Positions 33,861 through 43,240 are shown, counted from the first letter of the stretch. The stretch: 64,000 nucleotides of DNA from Pontibacter anaerobius (GCF_026241195.1 NZ_JAPFQO010000001.1:62001-126000), one strand, 5' to 3'. Notes: generated by a model not told the origin, from the sequence alone. A program made the numbers and translations.

Positions 33861-35294
33861 CTACTCCACTTCCATACTTCCGGCAGACCAGTAGAGAAAA
33901 GTGCGGGCCTTGGCATACTTTGCCCGAAGGTTGTAAAGTTTGGCCTGTGCCTCCATCAGTTTCATCTCGCGGGAGTTGACCAGGAACAGGGAGCTTTCGC
34001 CGTTCTGGAAGCGGATTACCTCGCCGTTGCGGAGCGTGTTGGCGTTCTCCACCATCTGCTGCTGCAGCCGTATTTGCTCCTCCAGCGCCAGCCACTCGTT
34101 GTAGGCGGCCAGTATGCTGTTCTCTACCTCGCGCGCCGTCTGGGTTAGCTCCAGGGCGTTGGCTTGCTGTTTGGCTTTGGTGAGCTGTAGTTTGCCACGC
34201 TCCTCCCGCAGGAACAGGGGCAGGCTGAAACTGAGGCCCAGTTTATAGTTCTCACCCATAAAACTGCGGTCTATCGCCTCCGGCCTCATATAGAAATCGC
34301 TTTGCAGCAGGTTATACTCTGCGTTTAGCTTGGGCTTTAACTTATCGGCAGCCACGCGGCGGTCTAGTTGCAGCTGCTCGCCCTTCAGGCTCAGTTTGCG
34401 CAGGTCGGGGTGGTTGGCTTTGGCGTTCTCCAGCAACTGTTGCAGCTCTTCCTGCCCCAGTGCTACGGTTTCGCTGCCAGTGAGGGCGGGGATGGTCTGC
34501 TCCTGCAACTCCAGCGGGGTTTCGTCCTCGGCCCACAAGTGCGTGGCAACCAGCAGGCGGGCATTGTTGTAACCCAGCTGTGCCTCCTGCAGCAGCACCT
34601 GCCGCGTTTGGACTTCTGTGAGGGCCTCCACGGTATCAATAGCGGCCAGGTCGCCTTCCTGCACACGGGCACGTACTGCCTGCAGCCTGAAACCGGCCAG
34701 CTCCACGGCCTCCTGGTACAGCTGCACCTGCCTGAAGTATAAAAGCCAGTCCCAGTAGTCTTTGGTGGCCTGCAGCAGCAGCTTGTTGATGAGTTTGATG
34801 CGTTCGGCCTCGGCTATGTCCTGCATCAGGCGGGCCTGCCGGATGGTGGCGCGGCGCTCATCTATAAACAAACCCTGCCCCAGCGGCACCGAAATACCCA
34901 CCGAACTCAGGCCCTCAGAAGGGGTGTAGTCCATGGGGTTGAGGTTGGCGCCGGTGTTCTTGTCGAAGCCCGCTTTCAGCTCCGGCCCGAACCAGAGTGG
35001 CACACGAAGGGTGTTGCTCCAAAGGTTATAGTACTCCTTGCCTCCAAACTCCTTGCGGTACACTTTGCTGGAGATAACAGGGTCTAACGAGCCGCGGGCA
35101 ATCCGCAGCTCCTGCCGCGCCTGCTCCGATAGCAGCGCTGCCTGCGAGGCCACCGGGTGGTGCTGCAGCACGATCTGCAGAAACTCCTGCAGCGTAAGCA
35201 CCTGCTGCAACGAGTCCGGCTGCTGCGCCCTTGTGTGGAGCGTACCAAGTATAATCAAGGCCAGGAAAACAGTGAGTGATCGTATAAGGTGCAT
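33861..35294 (-). CDS. TolC-family outer-membrane efflux protein
   Basis: 477 residues with a signal peptide (IRSLTVFLALIILGTLHTRA). Two long helical hairpins per half with repeated Gln/Leu/Glu-rich heptads, as in TolC channel subunits, for example LEEQIRLQQQMVENANTLRNGEVIRFQNGESSLFLVNSREMKLMEAQ. Forms the trimeric exit duct of a tripartite exporter with the HlyD and ABC proteins encoded just upstream (7 bp to HlyD). Last gene of the operon. Confidence 0.93.
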   Translation of the reverse strand: MHLIRSLTVFLALIILGTLHTRAQQPDSLQQVLTLQEFLQIVLQHHPVASQAALLSEQARQELRIARGSLDPVISSKVYRKEFGGKEYYNLWSNTLRVPLWFGPELKAGFDKNTGANLNPMDYTPSEGLSSVGISVPLGQGLFIDERRATIRQARLMQDIAEAERIKLINKLLLQATKDYWDWLLYFRQVQLYQEAVELAGFRLQAVRARVQEGDLAAIDTVEALTEVQTRQVLLQEAQLGYNNARLLVATHLWAEDETPLELQEQTIPALTGSETVALGQEELQQLLENAKANHPDLRKLSLKGEQLQLDRRVAADKLKPKLNAEYNLLQSDFYMRPEAIDRSFMGENYKLGLSFSLPLFLREERGKLQLTKAKQQANALELTQTAREVENSILAAYNEWLALEEQIRLQQQMVENANTLRNGEVIRFQNGESSLFLVNSREMKLMEAQAKLYNLRAKYAKARTFLYWSAGSMEVE

Positions 35295-35301
35295 ACTTAT
35301 T

Positions 35302-36669
35302 CTATTCCTTTTTAGCGGATGCCGTACTTTTTTTAGCCTCTGCTGCCGAAGCGCCTTTGCCTTCTGTATAGTCCGGAGGGAAATTGTTCAGCTGTCGCCA
35401 CAGCTCATACCAGATCGGCACGGTTTTCAGCATGGCCCAACCGTAAACTCCCGAACCCACACGCAGCGGCTCCGGCCACGGCTCGGCAGCCGGATCCGGC
35501 ACCACCAGCATGCGGTAGCGGCCGTTGGTGCCGGTATTGTCGATCACGGCTACTTTGCCGCCAAAGGTGCCAAAACTAGCCCCTGGCCATCCAGAGAATA
35601 CCAGCGTAGGCCAGCCCTCAAACTGCAGCCGCACCTCGTCGCCGGGGTCTATCAGCGGCAGGTCCAGCGCATCAATATATAGTTCGGCAGCCAGGTCCGG
35701 GTCCTGCGGCATGATGGTGGCCAGCGGCTCGCCCTCCTTTATCGTCTCGCCAATGCCCGCCTTCAGTGTCTGCACTACGTAACCATCCTGCGGCGCCACG
35801 ATCTGATAGTACTGGCTTCGGACCTGTGTGCTTGAATATTCGTTCTGCAGCTTGGCCACATCAGCCTGCGTGGCATAAGTATAAGAGCGGGTGGCGCTGA
35901 GTTCGGCCTCTGCCTTGGCAATCTTGTCGCCATACTCGGCCTGCAGTGAGTTTAGTTCGGTGCGGGCATTCTGCAGCTCGGCCTGCGTGGCCTCATACTT
36001 GTTGATTAGCGAGAGCAGCTTGGCCTGCGCCTCCTGCAGCTTCAGGCGGCGCTGCTCCAGCTCCGTCAGCGACTTCAGGCCCTGCTTGTACAGGTTCTCC
36101 TGGCGCTCAAACTGCGACTCGGCAATAGCCAGTTCGGTGCGCTGCGCCACTACATCCATGCTGTCGCTCTGCAGTTTCAGGCGTGTCTGTGCCACTTTGT
36201 TCCGGGCTTTCTGCAGGCTAAAGGTAAGCCCCTCGCGCAGGGCCTTTATCTGCTCCTGCATGGCTTTTTCCTTCGCCAGGTTGGCGTCCACGGCTCCCTC
36301 CTTCGCCTGTACCTGCTCCTCCAGGCGCGTCAGCAGGTTAGGGTCCATGTACTTTTCCTTTATCTCTGAGAGGCTGGCAATTGTGTCGCCCTTCTTCACT
36401 AAAGCGCCTTCCATTACATGCCACTGCTCGATGCGGCCGGCTATGGTGGCCTCCACGGTCTGCGGCCTGTCCTGCGGGGTAAGCGCCGTCAGGGTACCCT
36501 GTGAGCGGATATTCTGCGTCCAGGGGAGGAACAGGGAAAGCATCATGACCAGGAAGATGCCCCCGATCCAGTAGGTAAGTGTGCGGCCCAGGTGCGGCGT
36601 CTGCACTTCATCCATTACCTCCAGGTGCTGCTTTTCTGTATTATCAAACTCTTTTAACTCGGTAGCCAT
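35302..36669 (-). CDS. HlyD-family periplasmic adaptor protein
   Basis: 455 residues. One N-terminal membrane helix (WIGGIFLVMMLSLFLPW), a lipoyl-like half domain, a long coiled coil (about residues 135-290, rich in Glu/Gln/Leu) and a C-terminal beta-barrel region (IVAPQDGYVVQTLKAGIGETIKEGEPLATIMPQDPDL). Links the inner-membrane exporter to TolC. Spacing of 3 bp to the ABC gene and 7 bp to TolC shows one operon. Confidence 0.93.
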   Translation of the reverse strand: MATELKEFDNTEKQHLEVMDEVQTPHLGRTLTYWIGGIFLVMMLSLFLPWTQNIRSQGTLTALTPQDRPQTVEATIAGRIEQWHVMEGALVKKGDTIASLSEIKEKYMDPNLLTRLEEQVQAKEGAVDANLAKEKAMQEQIKALREGLTFSLQKARNKVAQTRLKLQSDSMDVVAQRTELAIAESQFERQENLYKQGLKSLTELEQRRLKLQEAQAKLLSLINKYEATQAELQNARTELNSLQAEYGDKIAKAEAELSATRSYTYATQADVAKLQNEYSSTQVRSQYYQIVAPQDGYVVQTLKAGIGETIKEGEPLATIMPQDPDLAAELYIDALDLPLIDPGDEVRLQFEGWPTLVFSGWPGASFGTFGGKVAVIDNTGTNGRYRMLVVPDPAAEPWPEPLRVGSGVYGWAMLKTVPIWYELWRQLNNFPPDYTEGKGASAAEAKKSTASAKKE

Positions 36670-36672
36670 AGG

Positions 36673-38412
36673 TTAGCTGATTACGTCGGTTAACTCATGC
36701 ACAACTTCCATCTCCTTTATCTGCTCATAACTGCCGTTGGCCACCAGGTGCCCGTCCTGCAGCAGGATCGTGCGGTCGCACAGTTCCATCACCTCTCTGT
36801 CATTGGATACGATGAGTATGGTCCAGTCGAACTGGGGACTGGTGAGCAGGCGCAGGAACTCCATCTTATCTTTCTTGGCCATGCCCGCCCACAGGTTATC
36901 TATGATCAGAAGCTTGGGGCGCTGCACCAGGCTGCGGGCCATTACTATTTTGCGTGCCACGCTGCCGGGCAGGCGCATGCTGCCGCCGGTGAGGTAGGCG
37001 TGCAGGCCATCCGGCAAAGTATGCACAAACTGCGTCAGGCCGGTTAGTTCTATGGCCCACAGGATATCCTTCATCGGCAGGTTGCGGCCCAGGGTGATGT
37101 TCTCTATCAGGGTGCCGTCAAACACCTGCTCCTTACTGATGTTATCGCCGATGAGGCTGCGCAGGTTGCCCTTGTGCAGGTCGTGCATGGAGATGCCATT
37201 GAAGCTGAGGCTGCCGCCGTAGGAGGGCAGCAGCCCCAGCAGTATACTTATCAGCGTGCTTTTGCCGGAGCTGTTAAACCCTGCCAGGCACACGCGCTCC
37301 GAAGGCTGTATGGTAAAGTTCAGGTTCTCCAGCGCTACCTTTTTGGTGTCCAGGAACTTGTAGCTCAGGTTGCGGGCCTGTATGCTCAGGCCGCCATCCA
37401 GGGGCAGCTCATCCAGCTTTATACCTTTCACCTCCTCTATCGGCAGGTCGGTCACCTGGCCTATCTTATCGAGGCTCGCCATCACATCGTACACGGTGTC
37501 CAGCTTGATGATGATCTTCTCCACGGCCGTCATGATGAGGATGATGATGATCTCGGAGGCTACGAACTGGCCGATGTTTATCTCCTGCTGCACCACCAGA
37601 ATGCCGCCCAGCACCAGCAAGCCACCTGTGATAAAGGTCTTGAACCCCACAAAACTGTAATACTGCGTCATCAGCACCTTAAAGTGCTTGCGGCGCACAT
37701 CCAGGTAGCTTTTTACATAGTTGTTGGTGCGCTCCATGGGCAGGTCGGTGTGGCCCACCAGCTTAAAGGTGCTCAGCGACCGGGCCATCTCCTCCAGCCA
37801 CGCCACCAGCTTATACTTATACTTGGACTCCTTTATACTTGTGTCGATGCCCTTGCCGCCGGTGGCCCAGATAATAAGCACCAGCACCGTTACCAGTATC
37901 AGGCCCAGGAAGATGAAGTAGGGGTGGTAGAAGGAGAGCAGGATCAGGCCAAACACGATCTGGATCACAGCCGTGGAGAAGTCTACGAGTATCTTGGCTA
38001 TTCCCTTTTGCAGGATGGGCACATCAAAAAATCGGTTCATGAGCTCCGGCGGGTTATACTGCAGCAGGGCCTCCGGCTGAAAGCGCGGGATGCGGTAGGC
38101 AAACTCGGAGGCCGTGCGCGCAAACAGGCGCTGCTGTATAAACTCCACCAGCCACAGCTGCATTACCTGCAGGCCACCCACAATCAGCAGGGCCAGCACG
38201 ATCAGGCTGATCAGCACCACCACCGAAGTCGTTACCTGCCCGCTCGATACAAAGCCCACGATGCTCTGGATGCCCAGCGGGATCATCAGGCTGATGAGGC
38301 CGGCGGCGACAGCATACACATACATATACATAATCTCCCGACGCTCTATCGAGAGCAGGTTCAGGAAGCGCTGCAGGGGAGTCATTTTCTTATCTGTTTT
38401 GGTAGCATTCAT
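36673..38412 (-). CDS. ABC exporter with degenerate ATPase domain
   Basis: 579 residues: six-helix membrane domain (about 28-305) and C-terminal nucleotide-binding domain. Walker A (GFNSSGKST, 378-386) is intact, but the signature is LPGSV (481-485) instead of LSGGQ, Walker B is LLIIDN (501-506) with Asn in place of the catalytic Glu, and the switch position reads SND (536-538) without His. So ATP may bind but hydrolysis by the usual mechanism looks impaired. Second gene of the TetR-ABC-HlyD-TolC operon. A type I-like exporter is still the likely role; a family-wide rather than strain-specific change is possible. Confidence 0.9.
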   Translation of the reverse strand: MNATKTDKKMTPLQRFLNLLSIERREIMYMYVYAVAAGLISLMIPLGIQSIVGFVSSGQVTTSVVVLISLIVLALLIVGGLQVMQLWLVEFIQQRLFARTASEFAYRIPRFQPEALLQYNPPELMNRFFDVPILQKGIAKILVDFSTAVIQIVFGLILLSFYHPYFIFLGLILVTVLVLIIWATGGKGIDTSIKESKYKYKLVAWLEEMARSLSTFKLVGHTDLPMERTNNYVKSYLDVRRKHFKVLMTQYYSFVGFKTFITGGLLVLGGILVVQQEINIGQFVASEIIIILIMTAVEKIIIKLDTVYDVMASLDKIGQVTDLPIEEVKGIKLDELPLDGGLSIQARNLSYKFLDTKKVALENLNFTIQPSERVCLAGFNSSGKSTLISILLGLLPSYGGSLSFNGISMHDLHKGNLRSLIGDNISKEQVFDGTLIENITLGRNLPMKDILWAIELTGLTQFVHTLPDGLHAYLTGGSMRLPGSVARKIVMARSLVQRPKLLIIDNLWAGMAKKDKMEFLRLLTSPQFDWTILIVSNDREVMELCDRTILLQDGHLVANGSYEQIKEMEVVHELTDVIS

Positions 38413-38415
38413 CTT

Positions 38416-39105
38416 TTAGCGGTCATTCAGGTGTTGGTCTACAGCGGCAAAAACCATCTGCTTCAGGAATCCGATCGTTTCACTGTACCGCTCTCCTTTC
38501 ACCTCGGTTAGGGAGGGCAGGTGCTGGGCAAAGAACAGCTGCTGGTGCGCCGCCTCCAGCGTGGTGGTCATCAGGGCGTGCGGATAGGGGTAAGCCGGGT
38601 TTATCTCCAGCACCACCAGCGCCAGGTAATGGCAGAAATGCTTCAGCTCCAGAAAGTAGCCGGCTTTGTTCTCGGCATCTACCTCCTTCGTGTGGTGCAC
38701 TTTGGATGATTCGGCCACCACCACGCGGTGCAGCACGCGCTCATCAATGTATACTACGGCAGGATCGTCGGCCTCGCCGGCTTTGGTGATGACCTCTATG
38801 GCCCTTGCCAGCCGCTCTCGCGGGCCCTCGATATTCTGTGTGTGAAAGATAACCGTGTAGTGCAGCCAGGCCCAGTACCACGATACCAGGTACACCAGCA
38901 ACTTGTGCTTGTTTTCGAAATAACGGTACACCGAGGCCTCTGTGGAGCCGATCTCGGTCGCAAGCTTCTTGAACGTAAAGGCCTCAAAGCCGAGCTCATC
39001 AATTAGTTTTATACTTTCGGAGATAATCTTCCTGCCCAGTTCGGTCGCCTCCGGCTCGCGCAGGTACGACTGGTGCTTCAGGTTTATATGGATGGTGGTA
39101 GCCAT
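38416..39105 (-). CDS. TetR-family transcriptional regulator
   Basis: 229 residues. N-terminal helix-turn-helix (LIDELGFEAFTFKKLATEIGSTEASVYRYFENKHKLL) and a helical ligand-binding C-terminal domain. Overlapping operon position: its stop is 3 bp before the ABC gene start. Likely represses its own operon and is relieved by an exported compound (inference). Unusually, regulator and transporter share one polarity rather than being divergent. Confidence 0.92.
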   Translation of the reverse strand: MATTIHINLKHQSYLREPEATELGRKIISESIKLIDELGFEAFTFKKLATEIGSTEASVYRYFENKHKLLVYLVSWYWAWLHYTVIFHTQNIEGPRERLARAIEVITKAGEADDPAVVYIDERVLHRVVVAESSKVHHTKEVDAENKAGYFLELKHFCHYLALVVLEINPAYPYPHALMTTTLEAAHQQLFFAQHLPSLTEVKGERYSETIGFLKQMVFAAVDQHLNDR

Positions 39106-39167
39106 GTTTTCCCGTGGTTGATGTGTACGCTCTGGTTTATACTTTTACTTAAACAGCTTTTATGGTG

Positions 39168-39175
39168 CAAAGTTA
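39168..39175 (-). promoter_or_regulatory. TAnnTTTG promoter box for TetR operon
   Basis: Minus strand TAACTTTG, 63 bp before the TetR start codon. It sits next to a palindromic operator candidate at 39194-39206. Confidence 0.5.
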
Positions 39176-39193
39176 TACTTGCTTTTATGTATA

Positions 39194-39206
39194 ATAGTAA
39201 TACTAT
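39194..39206. promoter_or_regulatory. candidate TetR operator palindrome
   Basis: ATAGT-AAT-ACTAT, a perfect 5-bp-arm palindrome, 19 bp upstream of the -7 box, so it would overlap the -33 region of the operon promoter. A repressor bound here would block transcription. Confidence 0.4.
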
Positions 39207-39312
39207 CAAAAAAGTTTATTGTTTAGCCGGTTTTATTTTCAACGCTTGCAGGCAAGCGTAGGGGCAAAACGCGGCTGCAGCAAATAGCAAGTCTAGAATC
39301 AGAGAGAAAGCG

Positions 39313-39320
39313 TACCTTTG
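39313..39320 (+). promoter_or_regulatory. TAnnTTTG promoter box for helicase gene
   Basis: TACCTTTG, 47 bp before the helicase ATG. No clear -33 partner. Confidence 0.45.
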
Positions 39321-39367
39321 CACACTGGCTCTACCGTATGTATAGGCATCAAGTATAAACCATCACC

Positions 39368-40633
39368 ATGAAGTTTGAAGATTACCGCATCTCCGACGAG
39401 ATAAAGAAAAGCCTGAGCAAGCTGGGCTTTAAAAAGCCAACCGATATTCAGTTTAAAGCCATTCCACCCATTATGAAGGGCGAGGATGTGCTGGCCATTG
39501 CCCAGACGGGTACAGGTAAAACAGCTGCTTTTGCCATTCCGGTGCTCGACAGGCTGCAGTTCAGCAAGAACCGCAAGCGCGGCGACGGGATTAAGTGTAT
39601 CGTGATGGTGCCGACCCGCGAGCTCGCGCTGCAGATTACCGAGGTGTTTAACGAGATTGGCCGTGGCACCCGTGTAAGCACCTTCTGTGTGTTTGGAGGC
39701 GTGGAGCAGGGGCCGCAAATCGCGAAGCTGGAGAACGGCATTGATGTGCTGGTTGCCACCCCCGGCCGCCTGTTCGACCTCGTGAGCCAAGGGCATATCC
39801 ACCTGCACCGCGTGGAAACCCTGATCCTGGACGAAGCCGACCACATGCTGGACCTGGGCTTTATACATGACATCCGCCAGCTTATTACCAAGCTGCCGCG
39901 CCAGCGCCAGACGCTGTTCTTCTCGGCCACCATCAACGAGAAGATTAAAGAGCTGGCCTATTCGCTTGTGAACAAGCCGGTGCGCATCCAGATCTCCCCG
40001 AAAGACCCGGTTTCCAAGAACGTGGACCACTCGGTGATGTTTGTGGATATGGACGATAAGCGCTTCTTCCTGGAGCGGGTGGTGAACCAGAACCCGGACA
40101 AGAAGATTCTGGCCTTTGTGCGCACCAAGGTACGCGCCGAGCGTGTGGTGGCCGCCATGGAGCGCGTGGGCATTCAAGCCATAAGTATACACGGTGGCAA
40201 AGAGCAGAAAGACCGCCTTGACGTAATGCGTAAGTTTAAGAAGGGCGAGGTGAAGCTACTGGTCGCGACGGACGTGAGCGCCCGCGGTATTGACATCCCT
40301 AGCGTTGACTATGTGGTGAACTATGACTTGCCGGAGCAGCCCGAGAATTACGTGCACCGCGTGGGGCGTACGGGCCGGGGCACCGAGAAAGGTATTGCCG
40401 TTAGCTTCTGCGCCCCGGAAGAGAAGCCCATACTTGACGAGATTCAGAAATACCTGACAAAAGATATTAAGGTGCTGGAGGTGGAGAAGGAGGACTACGA
40501 AGCCACGATCGATTTCAGCGCCGATGCCAAGTATGACTGGAAAACCCTGATCAAAGAGGCCGAACAAGCGGATGAAAAAGTGAAGGCGGCCAAGTCAAAA
40601 AAGGCAAAAGCCAAGGCAAAGAAAAAGAAATAA
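39368..40633 (+). CDS. DEAD-box RNA helicase
   Basis: 421 residues, RhlE-like. Q motif GFKKPTDIQ, motif I AQTGTGKT (45-52), PTRELALQ (82-89), DEAD (155-158), SAT in LFFSATINEK, HRVGRTGR near the end of the second RecA domain. The last 25 or so residues are Lys/Ala-rich (KAKAKAKKKK type) and probably bind RNA non-specifically. Unwinds RNA in ribosome assembly or decay. Strong terminator follows. Confidence 0.96.
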   Translation: MKFEDYRISDEIKKSLSKLGFKKPTDIQFKAIPPIMKGEDVLAIAQTGTGKTAAFAIPVLDRLQFSKNRKRGDGIKCIVMVPTRELALQITEVFNEIGRGTRVSTFCVFGGVEQGPQIAKLENGIDVLVATPGRLFDLVSQGHIHLHRVETLILDEADHMLDLGFIHDIRQLITKLPRQRQTLFFSATINEKIKELAYSLVNKPVRIQISPKDPVSKNVDHSVMFVDMDDKRFFLERVVNQNPDKKILAFVRTKVRAERVVAAMERVGIQAISIHGGKEQKDRLDVMRKFKKGEVKLLVATDVSARGIDIPSVDYVVNYDLPEQPENYVHRVGRTGRGTEKGIAVSFCAPEEKPILDEIQKYLTKDIKVLEVEKEDYEATIDFSADAKYDWKTLIKEAEQADEKVKAAKSKKAKAKAKKKK

Positions 40634-40654
40634 GCGGAAGCTGCATCAGTACAT

Positions 40655-40697
40655 CAAAGGCCTGCACGGATTTACCTCTGTGCAGGCCTTTGTTTTT
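40655..40697 (+). terminator. terminator after helicase gene
   Basis: Thirteen-bp perfect stem (40655-40667 with 40680-40692) followed by T residues. Confidence 0.9.
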
Positions 40698-40965
40698 GTA
40701 CAGATATTATTTGCCTGTTAGTAGATATGATGGCTGCGTTGATCGTGTTTTGCCCTGGTGGAGCCGTAGGTAACGTTTGTAAGCATGGATTTGATTGTAT
40801 TGGGGATGGCAACATTAGGTTGATAAATTGCACATAAATGGTGTCTTTTGGTGCACTTTTGTCAGAAGTTTTCGTATAATAAAGTGTAGAGTTTAAAATA
40901 AATGTTTAATAATTAAAAAAATATGTATCGTTAAAAATGCATAATTAAAGAAAGGAGCGTACGTG
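40698..40965. other. AT-rich non-coding stretch
   Basis: Roughly 270 bp, AT-rich toward the right, before the small gene at 40966. Together with the terminator it makes a 332-bp gene-free stretch. No RNA gene recognised. Confidence 0.55.
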
Positions 40966-41199
40966 ATGAGAAGACACAGAAGAAATGAGGGGCTGGGAAT
41001 ATCCGACACCTGGAACTACACTTTAAGAACTGTAGGTGACAGCTTAGGCTTCACCAGAGAGTTTACTGATTCGGTTAACCAGGAGATGATGGATGAAGAG
41101 CGTATAGCCCGCAAGCACAGGCTGGAAAAAGAGCACAGACAGGACCAGGATCAAACCTATCCAAGCTGCAGCCTCGACGACAGACCAGAGATACCGTAA
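40966..41199 (+). CDS. small charged protein of unknown function
   Basis: 77 residues, from ATG 40966 (an adjacent GTG at 40963 is also possible). Basic N-terminus (MRRHRRNEG), then a Trp/Leu segment (DTWNYTLRTVGDSLGFTREFTDSVNQ) and an Arg/Lys/Glu-rich helical tail. A strong AAAGGAG ribosome-binding site sits about 11 bp upstream, uncommon in this phylum, which supports active translation. No family recognised. Confidence 0.65.
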   Translation: MRRHRRNEGLGISDTWNYTLRTVGDSLGFTREFTDSVNQEMMDEERIARKHRLEKEHRQDQDQTYPSCSLDDRPEIP

Positions 41200-41239
41200 G
41201 CATACAAGTAAAACAACGTTCACCCAAGTAACTTAATTA

Positions 41240-41288
41240 GCAGCAGCGGCCACGCATAAATATGCCTGGAAGTTGCTGTTTTCTTTTA
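41240..41288 (+). terminator. imperfect terminator after small gene
   Basis: CAGCAGCGGCCA can pair with TGGAAGTTGCTG (with two G-T/mismatch positions), then TTTTCTTTT. May also serve the converging gene at 41289. Confidence 0.4.
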
Positions 41289-41819
41289 TTAGGTCGGTTT
41301 CAGCCTTAGTTGCACAAAACCATTCTTATAGCTTTGGCTCTCCAGTACCTGCAGCTGGCGCTCCTGCGCGCCTTTGGCAAACAGCGGTATGCCGTTGCCA
41401 AGTATGATGGGGATAGAGGTAAGTATAAGTTCGTCTATCAGGCCGGCGTTTAGCAGCAGTGTGTTTATCTCTCCGCCACCGATAAGCCAGATGTTCTGCC
41501 CTTGCTGCTGCTTCAGCCCCTTTGCAAAGGCCGCCACATCCTGCTGCACAAACTGCACATGTTCGTTGCCTTGGTGACCGGAGCGACTGAATACATAGTT
41601 GGTTGTACCAGGGTAGGGGAAAGGTGCATCAAAACCTTGAATCGCTTTATAGGTGCTGTGCCCCATCAGGGTGGTGTCTATACTTTGCAGGAAGGCGCTG
41701 TAGCCAAAGTCCTCGCCCGCTAAGGTATACTTTTCGTTGTGCAGCCAGCTGGTGTCGCCGTTGGGGCGGGCAATGTAGCCATCAAGGCTGGCTGCAATGT
41801 AGAGAGTCACTTTCCTCAT
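41289..41819 (-). CDS. dihydrofolate reductase-family protein (RibD C-terminal type)
   Basis: 176 residues. MRKVTLYIAASLDGYIARPNGDTSWL and LIGGGEINTLLLNAGLIDELILTSIPIILGNGIPLF are typical of the RibD-C/DHFR-like oxidoreductases. NADPH-binding fold; probably reduces a small pterin- or flavin-type compound, but the substrate is unknown. It lacks the full folA substrate motif, so not a canonical DHFR. Single gene. Confidence 0.92.
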   Translation of the reverse strand: MRKVTLYIAASLDGYIARPNGDTSWLHNEKYTLAGEDFGYSAFLQSIDTTLMGHSTYKAIQGFDAPFPYPGTTNYVFSRSGHQGNEHVQFVQQDVAAFAKGLKQQQGQNIWLIGGGEINTLLLNAGLIDELILTSIPIILGNGIPLFAKGAQERQLQVLESQSYKNGFVQLRLKPT

Positions 41820-41861
41820 CGTTTTGCTGAAGGAGGGCGTTAGTCCCTTCCCCTAATTAAA

Positions 41862-43151
41862 CTACGGGGTTTCTGCTTCTTGTGTCAGCATGAGCTTGTC
41901 AATTCGCGCGCCATCCATGTCAACTACTTCTAACCGGTGCCCATTAAGTGTTATTTTATCGCCGATGTGAGGCACCCGGGAGATGTGGTGAAGTATAAAC
42001 CCGGCCACTGTGTTGTACAGTTTTTCATTTTCAGGTATAAGTTTGTGGCCCAGGTGCAGGTTTAACTCCGCTATAGAGGTGCTGCCACTGATCAGCCTTG
42101 AGCCGTCTTTGCGGATAAAAATGTTGGGCTCAGCTTTCTCCCCCAAATCGGGAATATCGCCTACGATAGCCTCCATAATGTCGTGCAGCGTAATCACGCC
42201 TTCCACGGCGCCATGCTCATCCACCACAATGCCTATATACTGCTTGCGCTCCCGGAACAGGCGCAAGGTGTTTACGGCAAGCATGTTTTCCGACAGAAAT
42301 ACAGGCTGTTTCACGATCTTACTTACATGAAAGTCTGGCTTGTCTTTTAAAGCAAGGAAATCCTTTGCCGATAGCAGGCCAACCACATGGTCTATGCTGC
42401 CCCTGCAAACCGGGAATTTAGAATGCGGACTCTGTACAAGGAGCTCATGTATGGCTTTAGCGGAGGCGTCGGCCTCTATCCACTGCACGTCGTTGCGGCG
42501 CGTCATCAGGTTGCTGTTGCGCTGATCGTAAAGGCTGAAGATGTTCTGGTGCAACTGCTCCTCCTCTACCTCCAGCACACCCTCACGGCCCGCTATCCGC
42601 AGCATGTGCCGCAGCTCCTCCTCTGTAACGGTGTGGGCATCGCCTTTCGGTTTTATGCGCAGTAAACGAATGATCAGGTTTGTGGAGCCGGACAGTAGCC
42701 GCACCAAAGGGTAAGTAATAGCTGTAAAGGATTTTATGAAAGGGGCCACCAACAGGGCTATGGCAAGCGTGTTGCGGAGGGCGACCGTCTTCGGAATCAG
42801 CTCGCCAATAACAATGGTAAAGTACGTGATAAGTATAACGAGCAGCGTAATTGAAATTTGGGAGGCATAAGGCGCCAGCGCTTTCACTTTGCTGATGTAA
42901 GGGATAAGCTCATTTGATAACGTGGTGCCGCCGTAAGCTCCTGCCACAATCCCGATCAGGGTAATGCCCAACTGAATAGAGGAGAGGAAGTTCTCGGGGT
43001 GTTTGTGCAGGTCAAGTATGATTTTGGCCCTGGCGCTCCCTTTGGTGGCTTTGTGCTCCACCCTGCTTTTTTTTACAGACACCAGCGCCGTCTCCGACAA
43101 GGCGAAGAACCCGTTCAGGAGTGTAAGTATAAATATGATGATAACTCCCAT
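41862..43151 (-). CDS. CNNM/CBS-domain membrane protein (HlyC/CorC family)
   Basis: 429 residues from ATG 43151; a GTG at 43190 would add 13. N-terminal DUF21/CNNM domain with about four helices (IIIFILTLLNGFFALSETALVSV), two CBS domains in the middle (VQSPHSKFPVCRGSIDHVVGLLSAKDF; IGIVVDEHGAVEGVITLHDIMEAIVGDI) and a C-terminal CorC_HlyC domain. Implicated in Mg2+ or other divalent-cation transport. Start choice matches the family. Confidence 0.93.
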   Translation of the reverse strand: MGVIIIFILTLLNGFFALSETALVSVKKSRVEHKATKGSARAKIILDLHKHPENFLSSIQLGITLIGIVAGAYGGTTLSNELIPYISKVKALAPYASQISITLLVILITYFTIVIGELIPKTVALRNTLAIALLVAPFIKSFTAITYPLVRLLSGSTNLIIRLLRIKPKGDAHTVTEEELRHMLRIAGREGVLEVEEEQLHQNIFSLYDQRNSNLMTRRNDVQWIEADASAKAIHELLVQSPHSKFPVCRGSIDHVVGLLSAKDFLALKDKPDFHVSKIVKQPVFLSENMLAVNTLRLFRERKQYIGIVVDEHGAVEGVITLHDIMEAIVGDIPDLGEKAEPNIFIRKDGSRLISGSTSIAELNLHLGHKLIPENEKLYNTVAGFILHHISRVPHIGDKITLNGHRLEVVDMDGARIDKLMLTQEAETP

Positions 43152-43240
43152 GTGCTGTAAGGCTGGCCGCTTGTAAGTATACTCTGGCACCGGGGGTAAT
43201 TGTTCTTCTGACCTTTAAAATAAGCGGCAAGAAAGCAACA

